From contig JBELHW010000004.1 of assembly GCA_042091225.1 (NCBI GenBank), positions 1-64,000 on the forward strand: a DNA stretch of 64,000 nt, read 5' to 3'. The DNA is from JABAYQ01 sp042091225. Its GTDB lineage: Bacteria; Bacteroidota; Bacteroidia; Flavobacteriales; UBA7312. This document shows positions 22,770 through 31,680 of the stretch, piece by piece. Position numbers and translations under genes: made by a program. Within the stretch, counting starts at the first letter, position 1; the number at the start of each line of letters is the position of its first letter. The notes below the pieces were generated by a model. It did not search any database. It saw nothing but the letters and a program-made list of their open reading frames with translations, and was not told the DNA's origin.

Positions 22770-24119
22770 TTATACTAAACCTTGATCAATCATTGCGTCA
22801 GCTACTTTTACAAAACCTGCAATGTTTGCTCCTTTTACATAATTAACATAACCATCTTCATTACCATGTTTAACACAAGCAATATGGATATCATTCATAA
22901 TTGTTTGAAGTTTAGCATCTACTTCTTCTCTTGTCCAATTCATTCTCAAAGAATTTTGAGACATTTCTAAGCCTGAAGTAGCAACACCACCAGCATTGGA
23001 TGCTTTTCCGGGTGCAAAAAGTATTTTTTCTTTTTGAAATACTTCAATAGCTTCTGGGGTACAAGGCATATTAGCTCCTTCAGAAACACAAATACAACCA
23101 TTGTCAACAAGCATTTTTGCTTCGTATCCTTCTAATTCGTTTTGAGTAGCACAAGGAAGGGCAATATCACATTTTAATTCCCAAGGTCGTTTACCTTCAT
23201 AAAAAGGACAACCATACTTATCGGCATATTCTTTAATTCTACCTCTTTTAATGTTTTTAAGTTCCATTATAAAAGCTAGCTTTTGTGAATCAATACCATC
23301 TTTGTCATAAATAAATCCTGAAGAATCAGACATGGCAACCACCTTAGCTCCTAATTCCGTTGCTTTTTCACAGGCATATTGAGCTACATTTCCGGAGCCA
23401 GAAATAGAAACTATTTTACCTTTAAAAGAATTTCCATTGGCTTTTAACATATTCTGAGCAAAATAAACGTTTCCATACCCAGTTGCCTCAGGGCGAATTA
23501 GAGAACCTCCCCAATTAACTCCTTTACCTGTAAGAACTCCAGTAAATTCGTTTCTTATTCTTTTATATTGACCAAAAAGATAACCAATTTCGCGAGCGCC
23601 GACTCCAATATCTCCTGCAGGTACGTCTGTGTTAGGTCCAATATGGCGACTCAACTCGGTCATAAATGATTGACAAAATTTCATCACTTCATTATCCGAC
23701 TTACCTTTAGGGTTAAAGTCTGAACCCCCTTTTCCGCCTCCCATAGGTAAGGTGGTGAGAGAATTTTTAAATACTTGCTCGAAACCTAAAAACTTTAAAA
23801 TTCCTAGGTTAACAGAAGGGTGAAACCTTAAACCACCTTTATATGGACCGATTGCGGAGTTAAATTCAACTCTGTAACCTCTATTGACTATACAATTTCC
23901 ATCGTCATCAAGCCATGGAACTTTAAACATAATTACTCTTTCTGGCTCAACAATTCGCTCTAAAATGTTTGCCTTTGCGTATTTAGGATTATTTTGAATA
24001 AATGGAATAACCGTTTCGACTACTTCTTCAACTGCTTGAATAAATTCTGGCTCATGTCCATCTTTGGCTTTTACTTTTTCCATAAAAGCGTCGACTAATT
24101 CTAAATGCTTACTTTCCAT
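22770..24119 (-). CDS. gdhA: NADP-specific glutamate dehydrogenase
   Basis: A 449-residue hexameric glutamate dehydrogenase of the bacterial NADP type, making glutamate from 2-oxoglutarate and ammonia. Present are RVEFNSAIGPYKGGLRFH, the catalytic lysine in LPMGGGKGGSDFNPKGKSD, DVPAGDIGVGAREIGYLFGQY, the dinucleotide fold SISGSGNVAQYA, and CISEGANMPC written in this protein as CVSEGANMPC. A -7 element (TACATTTG) lies 23 bases before the ATG, and a strong terminator follows, so it is monocistronic. Confidence 0.97.
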   Translation of the reverse strand: MESKHLELVDAFMEKVKAKDGHEPEFIQAVEEVVETVIPFIQNNPKYAKANILERIVEPERVIMFKVPWLDDDGNCIVNRGYRVEFNSAIGPYKGGLRFHPSVNLGILKFLGFEQVFKNSLTTLPMGGGKGGSDFNPKGKSDNEVMKFCQSFMTELSRHIGPNTDVPAGDIGVGAREIGYLFGQYKRIRNEFTGVLTGKGVNWGGSLIRPEATGYGNVYFAQNMLKANGNSFKGKIVSISGSGNVAQYACEKATELGAKVVAMSDSSGFIYDKDGIDSQKLAFIMELKNIKRGRIKEYADKYGCPFYEGKRPWELKCDIALPCATQNELEGYEAKMLVDNGCICVSEGANMPCTPEAIEVFQKEKILFAPGKASNAGGVATSGLEMSQNSLRMNWTREEVDAKLQTIMNDIHIACVKHGNEDGYVNYVKGANIAGFVKVADAMIDQGLV

Positions 24120-24142
24120 AAGTTTTGTTTTGTTAGCTTTAG

Positions 24143-24150
24143 CAAATGTA
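24143..24150 (-). promoter_or_regulatory. -7 promoter element (TACATTTG) for gdhA
   Basis: Minus-strand TACATTTG, exact TAnnTTTG match, 23 bases before the gdhA ATG. Confidence 0.58.
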
Positions 24151-24212
24151 TAATAATTACCATTTCAAAAAAAAATATTTAAACGATAATATTATATTTA
24201 TCTAAAAGGTAA

Positions 24213-25301
24213 TTATTTCAAAGAAAATATCTTTCCGGGACTAGATTGAATTATATTTTTCAACTCTAAATCTGTTAGTACTCCCGCTAGCTGTCCGAAA
24301 TTTATATTTAAACAGTCATTAATTGAATCAATATTCAATTCTTGTCTTTTTTCTAATAATGTAACTACTTTTAACTCATATTCGTTTAGTAGATCTTTTT
24401 TAATTATCGTTTGTTTTTCCTTTTTGTTCCAATTTAATAAATAAGAAATGTCCTGAGGACTACTGCATAGATGAGCCTGATTTGTTTTTATCAAATGGTT
24501 ACAACCACTAGAATACTCATCCTAAACTTTACCTGGAACAGCAAAAACATCTCTATTATAGTCGTTGGCTAATTTAGCGGTAATCATTGCTCCTCCTTTT
24601 ATCTTACTTTCAATTACAATAGTGGCATCGGAGATTCCGGCAACGATTCTATTTCTTCGAACAAAATTTTCTCTACTAATGTTAGTCTCGCTCAAAAATT
24701 CAGTGATTAATCCTCCATTTTGAAGCATTTCAAGCGATACATTTTTATGTGAAGAAGGATAAATTTTATCTAAGCCATGAGCAATAACTGCAGCAGTTTT
24801 TAAATTGTGTTTTATAGCATTTTTATGTGCATGAATATCAATCCCATAGGCTAAACCACTAATAATAAGAACAGGAAAATCGGAGAGATACTCTATAACT
24901 GACTGACAAATATTTTTTCCATAATTGCTAGCATTTCTGGTACCAACTATACTAACTATTTTTGTTTGATTCCAATCAAAATCTCCTTTTGAGTATAAAA
25001 CTATTGGAGCATCTACGCAGTTTTTTAACCTACTTGGATAATCATTTTCTAAATAAGTACTTACTTTGATATTATTATTAGAAATATAATTAATCTCTTG
25101 CTCGGCTCTAGAAAGCACATTCTGGCTAGAAATTTCTTTTGCCAAAACCGGACCGATATGAGGTATCTTAATTAAGTGTTCTTTTTTTTCTTTAAAAACT
25201 GCTTCAAAGCTTCCGCAATAACTAATTAATTTTTTAGCAGTGACAGGGCCTATTCCCGCAATAAGGGTAAGCCCTATTTGAAAAATAAGGTCGTTTTTCA
25301 T
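24213..25301 (-). pseudogene. dprA: DNA-processing protein DprA, interrupted by an in-frame TAG
   Basis: DprA loads RecA on incoming single-stranded DNA during natural transformation. The first 259 codons give an N-terminal helix-hairpin-helix part (LIAGIGPVTAKKLISY) and the Rossmann core with SIVGTRNASNYG, ISGLAYGIDIHAHKNA, LITEFLSETN, FVRRNRIVAGISD and AVPGKV. Codon 260 (24522-24524) is TAG. The same frame then continues without shift as DEYSSGCNHLIKTNQAHL and a winged-helix-like tail to 24213, exactly as in intact relatives. So a single nonsense change splits one gene. The core might still be made as a shorter protein lacking the C-terminal domain; sequencing error is also possible. A re-start at TTG 24494 would give only the tail. 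Confidence 0.88.
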
Positions 25302-25320
25302 GTTTTAATTGTTCTTTTTG

Positions 25321-25327
25321 TACTTTG
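25321..25327 (+). promoter_or_regulatory. Possible -7 element (TACTTTG, one base short)
   Basis: TACTTTG has the TA and TTTG halves one base closer than consensus, 23 bases before the receptor ATG at 25351, in the 49-base divergent gap with dprA. Weak evidence. Confidence 0.3.
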
Positions 25328-25350
25328 CGAACTTAAAGATACAAATTATA

Positions 25351-27699
25351 ATGAAATATTTATTCTTAACTTTAGTATTTTGTTTTATTCAACTTGCAAC
25401 TTTCTCTCAATCAGTTCAAGGTATTGTAATGGATAAAAACGATAATAGTCCTCTTATTGGAGTTAATGTGATTACCAACTCATCAGGAACAATTACTGAC
25501 TTTGATGGAAAATTTGAACTTAAATTACTAGAAGGAGAAAATATCCTTATTTTTTCTTACTTAGGATATAAGGAACTCAAAAAGACAGTCAAGGTTGCTA
25601 AAAGTCAAAAAATTACAATTGAAATTAAGCTTGAAGAATCGATAACAAAACTTAATACTGTTGTTGTATCTGCAGGAAAATTCGAACAAAAAATTGAAGA
25701 AACAACTGTATCTATTGAAGTTTTAAAAGCTTCGCTTATAGAAAGTAAAAACACTACAAATATTCAAAATGCTATTGATCAAATTCCTGGAGTAAATATT
25801 ACCGACGGACAGGCTAATATTAGAGGTGGAAGTGGTTGGAGTTATGGTGCAGGAACAAGAGTACAGGTTCTAGTAGACGACTTGCCTTTAATTTCTGGAG
25901 ATGCAGGTCAAGCCCAGTGGAGTTTAATAGCAACTGAAAACATCAATCAAGTAGAAGTAATAAAAGGTGCTTCGTCTTCTTTGTATGGTTCGTCTGCCCT
26001 AAATGGAGTAATCAATATCCGAACAGCATATCCAGGAAATACCCCCGAAACAAAAATTAACTTACATCATGGTTATTATGACGATGCAAAAAGAGAAAGT
26101 TTAAATTGGTGGGGAGGAAGAAATCAAAAAGTTTCTGGATTTGATTTTTTACACAAAAGAAAAATTGGCAATCTTGATCTTGTTGCAGGAGGGTTCTATC
26201 TCAGAGATGAAGGATATAGATATTTAGAAGACACTCAAAGATACCGACTCAACTTTAACACAAGGTATAAAGATCAGAAAATTGAGGGGCTGACTTACGG
26301 CTTAAATGCAAATTTTTTAAAAAATGAAACTGCTTCGGCACTCATCTGGCAAGATTACGAAACTGCTTATATTCCTCTAGATAGTTCGGTAACTAAAACA
26401 AGTGGAGATGTTTATAATATAGATCCATTTATAACTTACATAAATCCTAAAAACCAAGACTCTCATCAACTAAAAGGTAGGTTTATGCATGTTATTAATG
26501 ATAACTCTACAAAAAACAATAAAGATGGACAGGATAATAAATCTGACACATATTATTTAGAGTATCAATACCAGAAAAAGATTGATTGGCTGAAACTAAA
26601 TTGGACAAGCGGAAGTGTTTATGAATATGTAAATGCAAAGTCAAAGTTGTTTCAAGGAAATAACTTTAGAGAAAATATTGCTTTGTTTACTCAAGTCGAT
26701 AAAAAAATTGGCAATAGAATAAATCTATCTTTAGGAGCTAGGTATGAACGGTTTTCATTAAAGACAGGTCAATTTTATGTTTTAGAAGATGGAGACTCTA
26801 CTGATAATATTTTTGACTCCAAGCCTGTTTTCAGATCAGGTATAAATTATAAACTTAGTGAATCCACATTTTTAAGATCTTCCTATGGTCAAGGGTACCG
26901 TTTCCCAAGTATTGCAGAACTATTTATTGAAACAGAGGTTGCAAGTGGAATTTGGGTTTACGACAATCCAAGCCTTACACCTGAGCAAGGATGGAGTTCA
27001 GAAATTGCTGTAAAACAACTTTATAAACTAGGGAATTTAGTGGGTTATATAGATTTGGCTCTTTTTACCATGGAATATAAAGACATGATGGAGTTTAGTT
27101 TCGGACAATGGCAACCATTTGCTTTAGATAATTTAGGAATAGGATTTAAATCTATAAATATAGGCGACACAAAAATTTCAGGTCTAGAGCTATCTATGGC
27201 TGGTTCTATTACGTTTGATGAATTTAAGCTTAACTTTTTAGGAGGATATACTTACATCGATCCTAAGCCAAAAGATCCTAATAAAATTTACGATGAAGAT
27301 ATTAATGGACAAGGACTAAATTTTTACAACACAAGTTCAATAGATTCTTCCGATTTATTTCTAAAATACAGGTATGAACATCTTGCAAAATTAGACGTCG
27401 AATTAGTTCATGGTAAAAAAAGCTTTGGAATAAGTGCTAGATACAATAGCTTTATGAAAAATATTGATGCAATATTTGTAAGTCCTGGGTTCTCTGGAAT
27501 CATTCCTGGTATTTCAGAATCAAGAGAAAAACTCAATACTGGCGATCTTATAATCGATTTAAGACTTGTATATCAAATAAATAAAAACAATTCTGCTTCG
27601 TTAATTATTAATAATGCATTAAACAGAGAGTACCAAACCCGTCCGGCTAATCTAATGCCTCCAAGGATGGTTTCTTTAAAATGGGGTATAAAATTATGA
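25351..27699 (+). CDS. TonB-dependent receptor with carboxypeptidase-regulatory-like N-terminal domain
   Basis: A 782-residue outer-membrane active transporter. A signal peptide (about residues 1-19, ending ATFSQ) is followed by a CarboxypepD_reg-like beta-sandwich (VQGIVMDKNDNSPLIGVNV, about 20-105). The plug domain follows, with IDQIPGVNITDGQANIRGGSG and VEVIKGASSSLYGSSALNGVINI, then the 22-strand barrel ending in MPPRMVSLKWGIKL. The substrate is unknown; no riboswitch or Fur-like box was seen in the short upstream gap. ATG 25351 is preferred over the start at 25309, which would precede the signal peptide by 14 residues. It ends in a 4-base overlap with kdsB. Confidence 0.93.
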   Translation: MKYLFLTLVFCFIQLATFSQSVQGIVMDKNDNSPLIGVNVITNSSGTITDFDGKFELKLLEGENILIFSYLGYKELKKTVKVAKSQKITIEIKLEESITKLNTVVVSAGKFEQKIEETTVSIEVLKASLIESKNTTNIQNAIDQIPGVNITDGQANIRGGSGWSYGAGTRVQVLVDDLPLISGDAGQAQWSLIATENINQVEVIKGASSSLYGSSALNGVINIRTAYPGNTPETKINLHHGYYDDAKRESLNWWGGRNQKVSGFDFLHKRKIGNLDLVAGGFYLRDEGYRYLEDTQRYRLNFNTRYKDQKIEGLTYGLNANFLKNETASALIWQDYETAYIPLDSSVTKTSGDVYNIDPFITYINPKNQDSHQLKGRFMHVINDNSTKNNKDGQDNKSDTYYLEYQYQKKIDWLKLNWTSGSVYEYVNAKSKLFQGNNFRENIALFTQVDKKIGNRINLSLGARYERFSLKTGQFYVLEDGDSTDNIFDSKPVFRSGINYKLSESTFLRSSYGQGYRFPSIAELFIETEVASGIWVYDNPSLTPEQGWSSEIAVKQLYKLGNLVGYIDLALFTMEYKDMMEFSFGQWQPFALDNLGIGFKSINIGDTKISGLELSMAGSITFDEFKLNFLGGYTYIDPKPKDPNKIYDEDINGQGLNFYNTSSIDSSDLFLKYRYEHLAKLDVELVHGKKSFGISARYNSFMKNIDAIFVSPGFSGIIPGISESREKLNTGDLIIDLRLVYQINKNNSASLIINNALNREYQTRPANLMPPRMVSLKWGIKL

Positions 27700-28394
27700 G
27701 AACACTAGCAATTATACCAGCGAGATATAATTCCAGCAGATTTCCTGGAAAACCCTTAATTGACATTAACGGAAAGTCAATGATAAGAAGAGTTTACGAG
27801 CAGGTAATGCTAACAAGTGTGTCAAAAATAATTGTTGCAACCGACGATTTCAGAATTGCTGATGAAGTACAAGAATTTGGTGGAGAATATGTTATGACAT
27901 CTAGTAATCACCTTTGCGGAACAGATAGATGCATTGAGGTTTTAAGCGAACTTAGCCAATATACTCATGTTATAAACATACAAGGTGACGAACCCTTTAT
28001 AAACCCCCAACAAATAAAACAAATTGATTATCATTTTCAGATGAACCCTGATTCATCAATTATAACTTTAGCGAAAAAAATAGAAGATAAATCATTATAT
28101 CAAAACCCAAACTGTGTTAAGTTGCAATTTAATAAAGAAAATATTGCAACCTCTTTCGAACGAATTGTCGAAGATACAAAGCAAGATGTTTTTAAACATA
28201 TTGGTATTTACGGTTTCAAATCAGAAATATTATTAGAATTAGGAAATTTAGCAATTTCTGAAAATGAGAAAAAGCTTAAACTTGAGCAGCTAAGATGGAC
28301 AGATAACGGATATGACATAACTGTTTTGCCTACTCAATATGAGTCCATATCAATAGATTCGCCAGAAGATTTAAAAAAAATTAGTTTTGATTAA
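27696..28394 (+). CDS. kdsB: 3-deoxy-manno-octulosonate cytidylyltransferase
   Basis: A 232-residue enzyme activating Kdo as CMP-Kdo for the inner core of lipopolysaccharide. Diagnostic stretches are AIIPARYNSSRFPGKPL, KIIVATDDFRIADEV, THVINIQGDEPFINP and FKHIGIYGFKSEIL. The start is ATG 27696, overlapping the receptor stop in ATGA, rather than an ATG 15 bases upstream. The link with the receptor looks positional, not functional. Confidence 0.96.
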   Translation: MRTLAIIPARYNSSRFPGKPLIDINGKSMIRRVYEQVMLTSVSKIIVATDDFRIADEVQEFGGEYVMTSSNHLCGTDRCIEVLSELSQYTHVINIQGDEPFINPQQIKQIDYHFQMNPDSSIITLAKKIEDKSLYQNPNCVKLQFNKENIATSFERIVEDTKQDVFKHIGIYGFKSEILLELGNLAISENEKKLKLEQLRWTDNGYDITVLPTQYESISIDSPEDLKKISFD

Positions 28395-28413
28395 TTTTAT
28401 TTAGCGATTTTTA

Positions 28414-28421
28414 TACCTTTG
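28414..28421 (+). promoter_or_regulatory. -7 promoter element (TACCTTTG) for the HU-SPOR gene
   Basis: Exact TAnnTTTG match ending 5 bases before GTG 28427 and 8 bases before ATG 28430, in the 35-base gap after kdsB. Confidence 0.6.
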
Positions 28422-28429
28422 TATGAGTG

Positions 28430-29395
28430 ATGAATAATAAAATAAATACATACATTTCTGACCTTTTATGTTTACACGATTGTGTAATCATTCCTAATTT
28501 CGGTGGATTCATTGCTAACTACAAAGCTAGTGTTCTCGACAACAGAACAAATACTATCCGACCACCTTCTAAAAGCATCGTTTTTAATAAAAGTCTTTCA
28601 AATAATGACGGACTACTTGCCAACGAAATTGCAATTAACGAAAAGATTAGTTTTAAACAGGCTCAGAAAAGAATTGTAGAATATGTATCTTTTCTAAATG
28701 ACAATCTTCATTTACATAAAAAAATGTACATAACCGAAGTAGGTACTTTACTTTTGGTTGAAAACACAAAAATTATTTTTATTCAGTCTAGCACTAGAAA
28801 TCATCTTTTAGAAAGTTATGGTTATGCTCCTATTCAATTTCCTACAATTGTAAGAGAAAACATTTCTGAAAATGTAAAAACTAAGATTAAAGAATTACCC
28901 ATTTCATACAAAAAGGAAAAGAAGTCTTGGCTAAAGGTGGCGGCAATTGCTTTGCCATTAGCAATTTTATCGCTTGTTGGAGTGAATAATTCGGAGCAAA
29001 TTAAAGCTTCCTATGCTAGTCTTGTTCCCGTAAATTCTACGGTAAAAACAGTTGAGATAACTAAACAAGAAATTAGCCAATTCGATTATAACAGCGTTAG
29101 TATGAATATTGATCAGGCTATTACAGATTATTATCACCTATTAAATGAAAGTGAACAAGCAAAGCAAACTCCTAAACATTTTGTTATCGCCGGATCTTTC
29201 AAGTCAAAATCTAATGCTAAAAAATTAGTAAACAAACTAAATAAGTGGAATTATTCTGGCGCTACAATACTCGAAAAAAGTAGCAATGGCTACTACAGAG
29301 TTTGTTATACTCAACATGTGCAACATCATTTGGCTTTAGCTTCTTTAGAGGACATAAAAAAATCCAACTCTACTGCTTGGCTTTTATCTAATTAA
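28430..29395 (+). CDS. HU-CCDC81-like and SPOR domain-containing membrane protein
   Basis: A 321-residue protein with three parts. Residues 1 to about 125 resemble the bacterial CCDC81-type HU domains (ISDLLCLHDCVIIPNFGGFIANY, then NNDGLLANEIAINEKISFKQAQ). A single membrane helix lies at about 167-186 (WLKVAAIALPLAILSLVGV). The C-terminal SPOR domain, about 249-321, starts HFVIAGSFKSKSNAKKLVNKL. SPOR domains bind denuded peptidoglycan at division sites. The layout implies a cytoplasmic HU-like fold joined through the inner membrane to a periplasmic wall-binding domain. DNA binding by the HU-like part is not proven. GTG 28427 directly before the ATG is an equivalent start. Confidence 0.85.
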   Translation: MNNKINTYISDLLCLHDCVIIPNFGGFIANYKASVLDNRTNTIRPPSKSIVFNKSLSNNDGLLANEIAINEKISFKQAQKRIVEYVSFLNDNLHLHKKMYITEVGTLLLVENTKIIFIQSSTRNHLLESYGYAPIQFPTIVRENISENVKTKIKELPISYKKEKKSWLKVAAIALPLAILSLVGVNNSEQIKASYASLVPVNSTVKTVEITKQEISQFDYNSVSMNIDQAITDYYHLLNESEQAKQTPKHFVIAGSFKSKSNAKKLVNKLNKWNYSGATILEKSSNGYYRVCYTQHVQHHLALASLEDIKKSNSTAWLLSN

Positions 29396-29419
29396 ACACA
29401 CCTTACATCTTAAAATAAT

Positions 29420-29932
29420 ATGAAAGCTAAAACTCCATCACAAAGTATTAGTACACTAACCGAAATGGTACTACCCAATGACACTAATAATCTTGATAAC
29501 TTAATGGGGGGGAGATTACTCCATTGGATGGATATTGCTGCGGCAATTTCTTCTTCCCGACATTGCGGAAGAATTGTAGTAACTGCCTCTGTAAATAACG
29601 TTTCCTTTGACAAGCCAATCCCTAGAGGAAGTATTGTAACATTAGAAGCAAAAGTTTCTAGGGCATTTACTTCTTCAATGGAAGTGTTTGTGGATGTATG
29701 GATGGAGCATCGAACTATTGGAGAACGCCAAAAGTGTAACGAAGCTATTTATACATTTGTAGCTGTTGATCAGTTAGGCAAGCCAATTGAAATCCCTGCA
29801 ATTATTCCAGAATCTGAGCAAGAGAAAACAAGGTTTGATGGAGCCTTAAGAAGAAGACAACTTTCTTTAATCTTGGCTGGTAGAATGAAGCCATCGCAAG
29901 CTACAGAACTAAAAGCTCTTTTCACACAATAG
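29420..29932 (+). CDS. Acyl-CoA thioesterase (hotdog fold)
   Basis: A 170-residue single hotdog-domain protein of the acyl-CoA thioester hydrolase (YciA/BACH) family, releasing free acids from acyl-CoA. The conserved patch is NLMGGRLLHWMDIAAAISSSRHCG with the catalytic Asp in WMD, followed by VNNVSFDKPIPRGSIVTLEAKV. The tail of about 25 residues is basic. It lies 24 bases after the HU-SPOR gene and may share its transcript. It ends with a TAG stop, and its last 24 bases overlap the convergent GT9 gene. Confidence 0.88.
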   Translation: MKAKTPSQSISTLTEMVLPNDTNNLDNLMGGRLLHWMDIAAAISSSRHCGRIVVTASVNNVSFDKPIPRGSIVTLEAKVSRAFTSSMEVFVDVWMEHRTIGERQKCNEAIYTFVAVDQLGKPIEIPAIIPESEQEKTRFDGALRRRQLSLILAGRMKPSQATELKALFTQ

Positions 29933-30874
29933 AGCAATCTCGTTAGTATCGATATCGTTCATGCATTTAAAATGTCCTAGCGGACATTTTTTATAGCCTA
30001 TTTTAGAGCAAGGTCGACACCACAAATTTGCATTTTCAACCATTGTTGAGCCTTCTTTTGCTAAATATGGATGCATGCCAAAAGCAGGTGCAGTATTGCC
30101 CCAAACAGAAATAATATCTTTAGAAAAAGCTGCTGAAATATGCATCATACCAGTATCGTTGGTAATCACTAATCGAGCATTTTTTGCTAATAAAGCAGAT
30201 TGATCTAGGCTTAAAGATCCGCAAGCATTAATCCCTCTATCCAAAGAAGCTATAATTTCCTCACCTCTTTGCTTATCTTCAGGACCTCCTACCAACACAA
30301 AAGGAAACGGTATTTTACTTAGCACTTCAATTACTTTGTGAGCTGGTAAAATTTTTGTGGCGTGCTGACCTCCTATAACAAAAGCTATGTAAGCGTTGTT
30401 CTTTAGCTCGGAATAAAGAGGTGGTAATTTTGTGTCTGGAGGTATAAAATAGTCTAGTCCTTTACCATCATTTTTTACTCCTAAAAAAGCTGCTGCCTCC
30501 AAATACCTATCTACTATATGTTTGTTAGGAAGGAGGTTAATTTTAAAAGTAGTAAGTAACCATTTTTCGATATTTAACTTAAAAAAGCTACTGTGTTTTC
30601 CTTTTAAGGTCCTTTTAAGAAAATAAGTTTTAAGGTTGTGGTGTAAATCAATAACTGCTTCAAAATCTATCTCTTTTAAAGACTCCCTATCTTCGTAAGA
30701 ATGTAAAACATCTATATATGGGTTATGGACTAAAACTCTAAAAAAGGCTGGCTTACTAAGAAAATGAACCTCGACATCAAGCTGCTGACTAATAGCCCGA
30801 ATGACAGGAGTTGTTAGCACAATATCACCAATAGAACTTAACCTTATAATTAGTATTTTGGGCTTAGAAATCAT
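29909..30874 (-). CDS. Glycosyltransferase family 9 (ADP-heptose:LPS heptosyltransferase-like)
   Basis: A 321-residue GT-B fold enzyme of family 9. The N-terminus ILIIRLSSIGDIVLTTPVIRAI is the classic start of heptosyltransferases. The C-terminal nucleotide-sugar site reads FVLVGGPEDKQ, then ITNDTGMMHISAAF and SVWGNTAPAFG. A cysteine-rich end (NLWCRPCSKIGYKKCPLGHFKCM) is seen in many GT9 proteins of this phylum. It probably extends the lipopolysaccharide core; the exact donor and acceptor are unknown. It is divergent from tatD with only 38 bases between the start codons. Confidence 0.9.
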   Translation of the reverse strand: MISKPKILIIRLSSIGDIVLTTPVIRAISQQLDVEVHFLSKPAFFRVLVHNPYIDVLHSYEDRESLKEIDFEAVIDLHHNLKTYFLKRTLKGKHSSFFKLNIEKWLLTTFKINLLPNKHIVDRYLEAAAFLGVKNDGKGLDYFIPPDTKLPPLYSELKNNAYIAFVIGGQHATKILPAHKVIEVLSKIPFPFVLVGGPEDKQRGEEIIASLDRGINACGSLSLDQSALLAKNARLVITNDTGMMHISAAFSKDIISVWGNTAPAFGMHPYLAKEGSTMVENANLWCRPCSKIGYKKCPLGHFKCMNDIDTNEIALLCEKSF

Positions 30875-30879
30875 TCACA

Positions 30880-30887
30880 CAAAACTA
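30880..30887 (-). promoter_or_regulatory. -7 promoter element (TAGTTTTG) for the GT9 gene
   Basis: Minus-strand TAGTTTTG, exact TAnnTTTG match, ending 5 bases before the ATG at 30874, which predicts a leaderless or nearly leaderless mRNA. Confidence 0.62.
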
Positions 30888-30899
30888 AATAAATTATCC

Positions 30900-30907
30900 T
30901 AATTTTG
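30900..30907 (+). promoter_or_regulatory. -7 promoter element (TAATTTTG) for tatD-ansA
   Basis: Exact TAnnTTTG match ending 5 bases before the tatD ATG at 30913; faces away from the GT9 element 12 bases to its left. Confidence 0.63.
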
Positions 30908-30912
30908 TCGCA

Positions 30913-31680
30913 ATGAATCTGATAGATACCCACACACATATGTTTTCTTCGCAATTTGATGAAGACAGAGAGCAAATTATAAAAGAATGTATAGAAAGTG
31001 GTATTGAAACTCTTCTACTTCCTAACATTAACTCGGAGACTATTGAAGCTATGTGGAGTTTATGTAATTCTTTTCCAAACAATTGTTTTCCTATGATAGG
31101 CTTACATCCGTGTGATATAAAAGAAGATTATGTAAAAGAACTAAACATTGTCTTGCAAGAGCTTAAAAGTAGAAAATACGTTGCAGTTGGAGAAATTGGC
31201 ATCGACCTACATTGGGATAAGAGCACAATAGAGATTCAGAAAAAAGCATTTGATCAACAAATAAAATGGGCTTTAGAATTTGACCTTCCTATCGCCATTC
31301 ATATAAGAGAAAGTTTTAAAGAGGTATTCCAAGTTTTAGAGCAGAATTTACATCCAAATTTAAGAGGTGTTTTTCATTGTTTTACTGGCAATTTAGACCA
31401 AGCTCAAAAAGCAATATCAATGGGCTTTATGTTGGGTGTTGGAGGGGTTGTTACTTTTAAAAATAGTGGGGTAGATAAGGTTTTGCAAAACATAGATTTA
31501 AAACATTTAGTTTTAGAAACAGATAGTCCATATTTAGCTCCTACTCCTTTAAGAGGAAAGAGAAACGATAGCAGAAATCTAAAATTAATATGTGATAAAC
31601 TAGCCCAAATTAATGGACTAACTTCTGATCAGGTGGCAAAAATAACTACTAAAAATGCTAAAACTCTTTTCAAGCTATGA
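30913..31680 (+). CDS. tatD: TatD family metal-dependent hydrolase (DNase)
   Basis: A 255-residue TIM-barrel metalloenzyme. Metal and catalytic residues are visible in LIDTHTHMFSSQFD, GEIGIDLHWD, LPIAIHIRESF, GVFHCFTGN and LETDSPYLAPTPLRGKRN. TatD proteins act as 3'-5' exonucleases on DNA and RNA in repair or decay. The stop overlaps the ansA start by 4 bases (ATGA), a conserved tatD-asparaginase pair in Bacteroidota. Confidence 0.94.
   Translation: MNLIDTHTHMFSSQFDEDREQIIKECIESGIETLLLPNINSETIEAMWSLCNSFPNNCFPMIGLHPCDIKEDYVKELNIVLQELKSRKYVAVGEIGIDLHWDKSTIEIQKKAFDQQIKWALEFDLPIAIHIRESFKEVFQVLEQNLHPNLRGVFHCFTGNLDQAQKAISMGFMLGVGGVVTFKNSGVDKVLQNIDLKHLVLETDSPYLAPTPLRGKRNDSRNLKLICDKLAQINGLTSDQVAKITTKNAKTLFKL

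Noticed and set aside
24522..24524. TAG as a recoded sense codon (for example pyrrolysine)
   Set aside because: TAG ends other genes here normally (29930-29932, 33188-33190), and I saw no pyrrolysine system or downstream signal. A nonsense mutation or error is simpler.
25302..25350. Riboswitch or metal-regulator box upstream of the TonB-dependent receptor
   Set aside because: The gap is only 49 bases and shows neither a cobalamin-type fold nor a palindromic Fur-like box.
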